A stretch of 64,000 nt of DNA from Sinomicrobium kalidii (GTDB lineage: Bacteria; Bacteroidota; Bacteroidia; Flavobacteriales; Flavobacteriaceae), in NCBI RefSeq assembly GCF_021183825.1, contig NZ_CP089211.1, forward strand, positions 4,198,501 to 4,262,500. Direction: 5' to 3'. The notes beneath the pieces were generated by a model. It searched no databases, was not told the origin of the DNA, and saw only the letters and a program-made list of their open reading frames with translations. The translations under genes and the position numbers were made by a program. Each line of letters begins with the position of its first letter. The first letter of the stretch is position 1. Shown piece after piece: positions 61,401-64,000 of this stretch.

Positions 61401-61890
61401 AGACACCAATCCGAGATACAATTTCGGGATCAGTCTGGCAGCGGATTACAAGGGCTTTGATTTTAGTACCCTTATACAGGGCGTGGGGAAAAGGACCATG
61501 TTCCTGGAAGGGGAAGCGGGCATGCCGTTCTCACAACCCTGGTATCAATCCGCATCCTACTGGTACGGCAAAACCTGGACACCCGAACGAACTGATGCCC
61601 GTTACCCGGCGATCACCTCCACTGATAAACGACACTACAATTATTATGTCTCTACGAATACCAGGCATAATGTGGCTTATGTCCGGATGAAAAATCTCCA
61701 GGTGGGATATACCATTCCGGAAAAACATACGCAGAAACTCAAGATAGATAAAATAAGAGTTTATTTCAGCGGAGAGGACCTGTTTGAATTTCACAATGCT
61801 CCCGGGGGATGGGATCCCGAAGAAAACGGCAGTTATGTGACCTATCCTTTTACCCGTAGCTATGCCATAGGGGCCAGTTTTGTCTTTTAA
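58441..61890 (+). CDS. SusC/RagA-family transporter with STN signalling domain
   Basis: An 1149-residue protein. After the signal region comes an STN domain (VTLYVNNVSLESVLEQIELQ; TDYKFIYKDRDLDYNRKVSI; FETQIILKPKP), which contacts FecR. Then a carboxypeptidase-D-like domain (VSGKVSDESGVPLPGASIVE), the SusC plug (VVVIGYGSVKRANLGGAVST; SPLVLIDGAEGDLNLLNPED; AAIYGARAADGVILVTTKSG) and a beta-barrel ending in VF. The first Met (58441) gives a long leader; MKLTLLILMVS at 58516 is another start. It imports a ligand with its SusD partner and signals through FecR and sigma. Confidence 0.95.
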   Translation: MHLKNMKKLCKSEGVFLFWLKIDLKMKLTLLILMVSLCQIHAGSSYGQNAKVTLYVNNVSLESVLEQIELQTDYKFIYKDRDLDYNRKVSITVKKEALSGVLDRLFQGLPIDYEIFETQIILKPKPVQPETDRPVNEKQDGVAVSGKVSDESGVPLPGASIVEKGTETGTTTDFDGNFSLEVGSEDAVLVISYMGFATQEVPVKGQHNMMISLAENAAGLEEVVVIGYGSVKRANLGGAVSTIDAEAFESRSVLNAANSLQGVAPGLTVIRNGGAPGNNPTIRIRDISSINGGSPLVLIDGAEGDLNLLNPEDIENISVLKDGTAAIYGARAADGVILVTTKSGKKNQDLKIRLETSYAIKTPALLKRPANLYEHAAMGLEITDGSFPTEYTQEELDLIRQGSEEVITGSRWGRWSNYAKFYKNQDWNDHVIGNGNLQKYNVEFSGGGEKYSYMVSLGTVMEDGLPKFGVDRNKRYFARINSTIALRENLEYDINLSYQANDRNFSSVLGYGQNVWELIYKTRSWAPVYNPEGNFYVFEGFDNPAQVLEEGGNTEATTGNFTLNNQLSWKVTDELNLVGRAVIRKSDGDEYIVQKRIYEYNWENVQHRVARSPNSAERNYSKTLYKNFTAYADYKGQFGKHTIGAMAGTAHESSSYDRFWARRINFDQQEAMPVNLGSSDNQEASSTGNAWTINSFFTRLNYGFADKYLFEATLRADGSSRFASDSRWGYFPGANIVWRASEESFVKNLNVFDDLKLRASYGEMGNQSGIGEYDYIELITISDSSYPFGNGLLGQMARQSNLVSADRTWETIISKNIGLDFSMLNNRLYGSLDYFRKNNRNMLVPVSYPSMLGITAPPTNSGKLEVRGWELNLGWRDRIGDFNYSIRGNLSDAMNKVVSRVGNSLITLGLNSAPQGYSTNSYFGYVFDGIIQNEQQLEEYRQRFPNEGIVQSQVGIGDAMYRDLDGDGRLTVLGDGNPGSGDVRYLGDTNPRYNFGISLAADYKGFDFSTLIQGVGKRTMFLEGEAGMPFSQPWYQSASYWYGKTWTPERTDARYPAITSTDKRHYNYYVSTNTRHNVAYVRMKNLQVGYTIPEKHTQKLKIDKIRVYFSGEDLFEFHNAPGGWDPEENGSYVTYPFTRSYAIGASFVF

Positions 61891-61899
61891 CTTTTTAAA

Positions 61900-63579
61900 A
61901 TGAAAAATCTTATGAAAAGATATATAACAATAGCATTAAAAGCGATTCTTGTGATGGTAATGGTATCCGGTTGTCAGGATATCGATTTATCTCCTAAAGA
62001 TGCGTTGGATGACAGTCAGTTCTGGAAGGGGCCTGAGGATTACGAAAAGGCGGTAAACCAGCTATACAGTACCATGGAGACCATAATCTACCCGGATGAG
62101 GACAGTGACATATCTTACAGGTTAGGGCCAAGCGATATAAGCAACGGAACATGGAGTGCCCCCAATGACGACAGTGACTGGAGTGACAGGTTTACCGATT
62201 TGCGGGATTGTAATAAGATTATCGAAAAGAGCGAATCCTATGAAGGGGATTTTGCGGCCATTGAGCGCTATGTAGCCGAGGCCCGTTTTTTCCGGGCCTA
62301 TAATTATTGGCGGTTATTGCGAAAATTTAACAGCGTTCCCTTAATCACTACGATCCTTGATACCCAATCGCCGGAGTTGTACAGTGAAAGGGCACCGCAA
62401 AGCGAGGTCGAAGATTTTATACTCACCGAGCTGGAAAGCATAGCGGAGAGCCTCCCGGAACAGAGTGAACTTACTTCCGACGAGTTGGGGCGGGTAACGC
62501 GGGGAGCAGCGCTGGCACTCAGGGCCAGGGTAGCTCTTTTTGCCGGAACCTGGGCCAAATACCACGAACACCGATCGGACTATACCGGGTTACTGGATAT
62601 TGCCATAAATTCGGCAAACCGGGTGATACAAAGCGGGGAATACAGCTTGTATGAAGGGGCGGGGGAGGAGAGTTACAGGAAACTCTTTATTGATGACGGA
62701 GACGATTCTCCGGAAGGAATTTTGGATAACCGTTATGAGCTCAATGTACGGACGCATTCTACCGGAAGCTCAGTGTACTGGGGATGGCGCGGTTCACCGA
62801 CCAGAAAACTGGCGGATATGTATCTCAGCAAAAGCACGGGATTGCCCATAGAAGATCCGGATTCCGGTTTTATGGGATATGACCGTATAGCCGATGAATT
62901 TGAAGGACGAGACCCCCGTATGCGGCAGACCATTCTGGTGCCGGGAACCACCTTTCAAAGTCCCGAAGGCCAATTCACCTGCGTAGCGGATTTTTCCGTA
63001 CGCCCGGAAACCCGTACGGGGTATAAATTGTGGAAGTATATGTCTGAAATAGAAGTTGCGGGGTCGGGACAAACCACCTTTGATGTACATATTATCCGGT
63101 ATGCAGAAGTATTGCTTATCCTTGCTGAAGCCACTTTTGAAAAACAAGGAGCTATAAGTGACGATTTACTGGATGCTACGATTAACGTCATCCGGAACCG
63201 GGAAGGAGTGGAAATGCCGGGGCTCACCAATAGTTTTGTTCGTGAAAACGGGTTGGACATGCAAACAGAGATACGTCGCGAACGTACAATAGAACTGGCC
63301 TTTGAAGGCTTCAGACGGGATGACCTGAGGCGGTGGAGAATAGCGGAGACCGAGTTAAGAGGAGCTTTGAAAGGGATAAAATACGAGGGCACGGAATACG
63401 AAGAGCTGGATGTCCTGGAAGACGGAAATCCCGGTTTGACGGATGAAAACGGTTTTTTGATCGTAGAACCGGCAGACAATCGTTTTTTTGAGGCGCCGAG
63501 ACATTACTATTACCCGGTACCTCTAAACGAAATTGCCCTGAATCCACAACTGGCGCCGAATAATCCCGGTTGGGAATAG
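61900..63579 (+). CDS. SusD/RagB-family substrate-binding lipoprotein
   Basis: A 559-residue lipoprotein (VMVSGCQDIDLSPKDALDDS) with the SusD N-terminal (FWKGPEDYEKAVNQLYSTME; VAEARFFRAYNYWRLLRKFN) and C-terminal (TEIRRERTIELAFEGFRRDD; LRRWRIAETELRG) signatures. It starts nine bases after susC and ends PLNEIALNPQLAPNNPGW, the usual C-terminal pattern. The glycan-type operon context suggests carbohydrate binding. Confidence 0.95.
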   Translation: MKNLMKRYITIALKAILVMVMVSGCQDIDLSPKDALDDSQFWKGPEDYEKAVNQLYSTMETIIYPDEDSDISYRLGPSDISNGTWSAPNDDSDWSDRFTDLRDCNKIIEKSESYEGDFAAIERYVAEARFFRAYNYWRLLRKFNSVPLITTILDTQSPELYSERAPQSEVEDFILTELESIAESLPEQSELTSDELGRVTRGAALALRARVALFAGTWAKYHEHRSDYTGLLDIAINSANRVIQSGEYSLYEGAGEESYRKLFIDDGDDSPEGILDNRYELNVRTHSTGSSVYWGWRGSPTRKLADMYLSKSTGLPIEDPDSGFMGYDRIADEFEGRDPRMRQTILVPGTTFQSPEGQFTCVADFSVRPETRTGYKLWKYMSEIEVAGSGQTTFDVHIIRYAEVLLILAEATFEKQGAISDDLLDATINVIRNREGVEMPGLTNSFVRENGLDMQTEIRRERTIELAFEGFRRDDLRRWRIAETELRGALKGIKYEGTEYEELDVLEDGNPGLTDENGFLIVEPADNRFFEAPRHYYYPVPLNEIALNPQLAPNNPGWE

Positions 63580-63597
63580 CGTGTCAAGTTAAAAGGA

Positions 63598-63629
63598 AAT
63601 CCGGGAGATCATTATCGACTCCCGGATTT
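63598..63629 (+). terminator. Hairpin after susD
   Basis: AAATCCGGGAG pairs with CTCCCGGATTT (11 bp) around a 10-base loop, 18 bases after the susD stop, followed by only a short T-run. It may partially terminate or protect the susCD mRNA before the next gene. Confidence 0.6.
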
Positions 63630-63656
63630 TACCAGTAACCAGAAATACGACCATGT

Positions 63657-64000
63657 ATGAATTGTAAATTACGGAAAGTAAAGTTGCGGAAGTTCCTTAT
63701 GGTATTCGGGTGGGTTATGATGATAACCGGCACGGTAAAAGCACATGAACGGGATTTTCCTGTCAACAATGCGGGAGATAGTCTTTACGGCCACCGCTTT
63801 GTAACCTTGTGTATCATGATACGGACAAGTCCCTGGGAAGTCTCCAGGGATGTTAAACTACATCCCAGGGATGAATCGGACTGGCATACCCTTGAAGGGG
63901 TAAGAGCCCTGCGGGAGGCTTTTGCCAAAAACAATCCGGATGGACGTTTGACCTGGGGGTTTACACTTAACGCCCTGGAAGACCCGCGGGAAAACTATAA
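63657..64000 (+). CDS. Start of a secreted protein, possibly DUF3863-like (cut by window edge)
   Basis: ATG 63657 opens a frame with a signal-like segment (FLMVFGWVMMITGTVKAHER) that is still open at the window end. The later part reads TLEGVRALREAFAKNNPDGR and LTWGFTLNALEDPRENY. The WaFSxxALxDxRxNY-like string resembles DUF3863-type proteins of Bacteroidota polysaccharide loci. About 114 residues are visible. It probably belongs to the same locus as the upstream susCD genes. Confidence 0.5.
   Translation, partial: MNCKLRKVKLRKFLMVFGWVMMITGTVKAHERDFPVNNAGDSLYGHRFVTLCIMIRTSPWEVSRDVKLHPRDESDWHTLEGVRALREAFAKNNPDGRLTWGFTLNALEDPRENY

Noticed and set aside
1..64000. CRISPR array, rRNA operon, insertion sequence or retron
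   Set aside because: No regularly spaced short repeats, rRNA-like sequence, transposase or reverse-transcriptase motif was seen.

Overview
The window comes from a Bacteroidota genome, most likely a marine or soil Flavobacteriia. The evidence is two SusC/SusD outer-membrane pairs, a T9SS type A sorting domain, an RteC regulator, Bacteroides-type Tra and Mob proteins, DUF6520 and MauE proteins, TAnnTTTG-like promoter motifs and weak Shine-Dalgarno sites. No rRNA, complete tRNA, CRISPR array, transposase or integrase is visible.

Region 1 (1-5600) is a mixed flank: a membrane LuxR-type regulator with a GNAT acetyltransferase, a ParE-type toxin-antitoxin pair, the orphan 3' half of a tRNA-Leu(UAG) gene with its terminator (a likely integration scar), a lipoprotein thioredoxin, a frameshifted AlbA_2-type remnant and two tandem XRE regulators. 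Region 2 (5600-17100) is a candidate thiol-linked peptide export/import locus. On the plus strand it has three small paralogues of unknown family, SusC, SusD, a thioredoxin-like protein with a CPFC site and a free-standing DsbD-alpha-like protein. On the minus strand it has a beta-propeller-like protein, a cysteine-containing DUF6520 secreted peptide, a MauE-type redox membrane protein, an AraC regulator and a STAS-like protein.

Region 3 (about 17.4-53.7 kb, perhaps to 56.25 kb) is an integrative and conjugative element of the Bacteroidota type. It has rteC, a small HTH protein, a replication-like gene, a DnaC-like ATPase, a nuclease-fold protein, an amidase and traE, F, G, I, J, K, M, N. After an AT-rich cargo island (36.5-44.5 kb) come the VirD4 coupling protein, MobB relaxase and BfmA/BtgA protein in reverse, a candidate oriT, ssb, several ICE hypotheticals and a large ParB. 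The cargo includes a putative secreted toxin with a lipoprotein immunity partner, an M43 metalloprotease, a 1264-residue protein with a nuclease-like N-terminus, a CoiA-like nuclease, small membrane proteins and a SEC-C/HEPN protein.

The strongest new pattern is architectural. Three separate cargo blocks (18.3-22.5 kb, 25.7-28.5 kb, 54.1-55.65 kb) are each bracketed by a second, diverged copy of the backbone sequence immediately to their left. In two cases this is the 3' end of the upstream backbone gene, ending at the same stop codon. The non-coding DNA on the parB side of the element is also unusually rich in long inverted repeats, one of which recurs in truncated form at 56.17 kb.

Region 4 (56.4-64.0 kb) is a classical carbohydrate-type locus: ECF sigma factor, FecR anti-sigma factor, STN-containing SusC, SusD and the start of a further secreted protein cut by the window edge.
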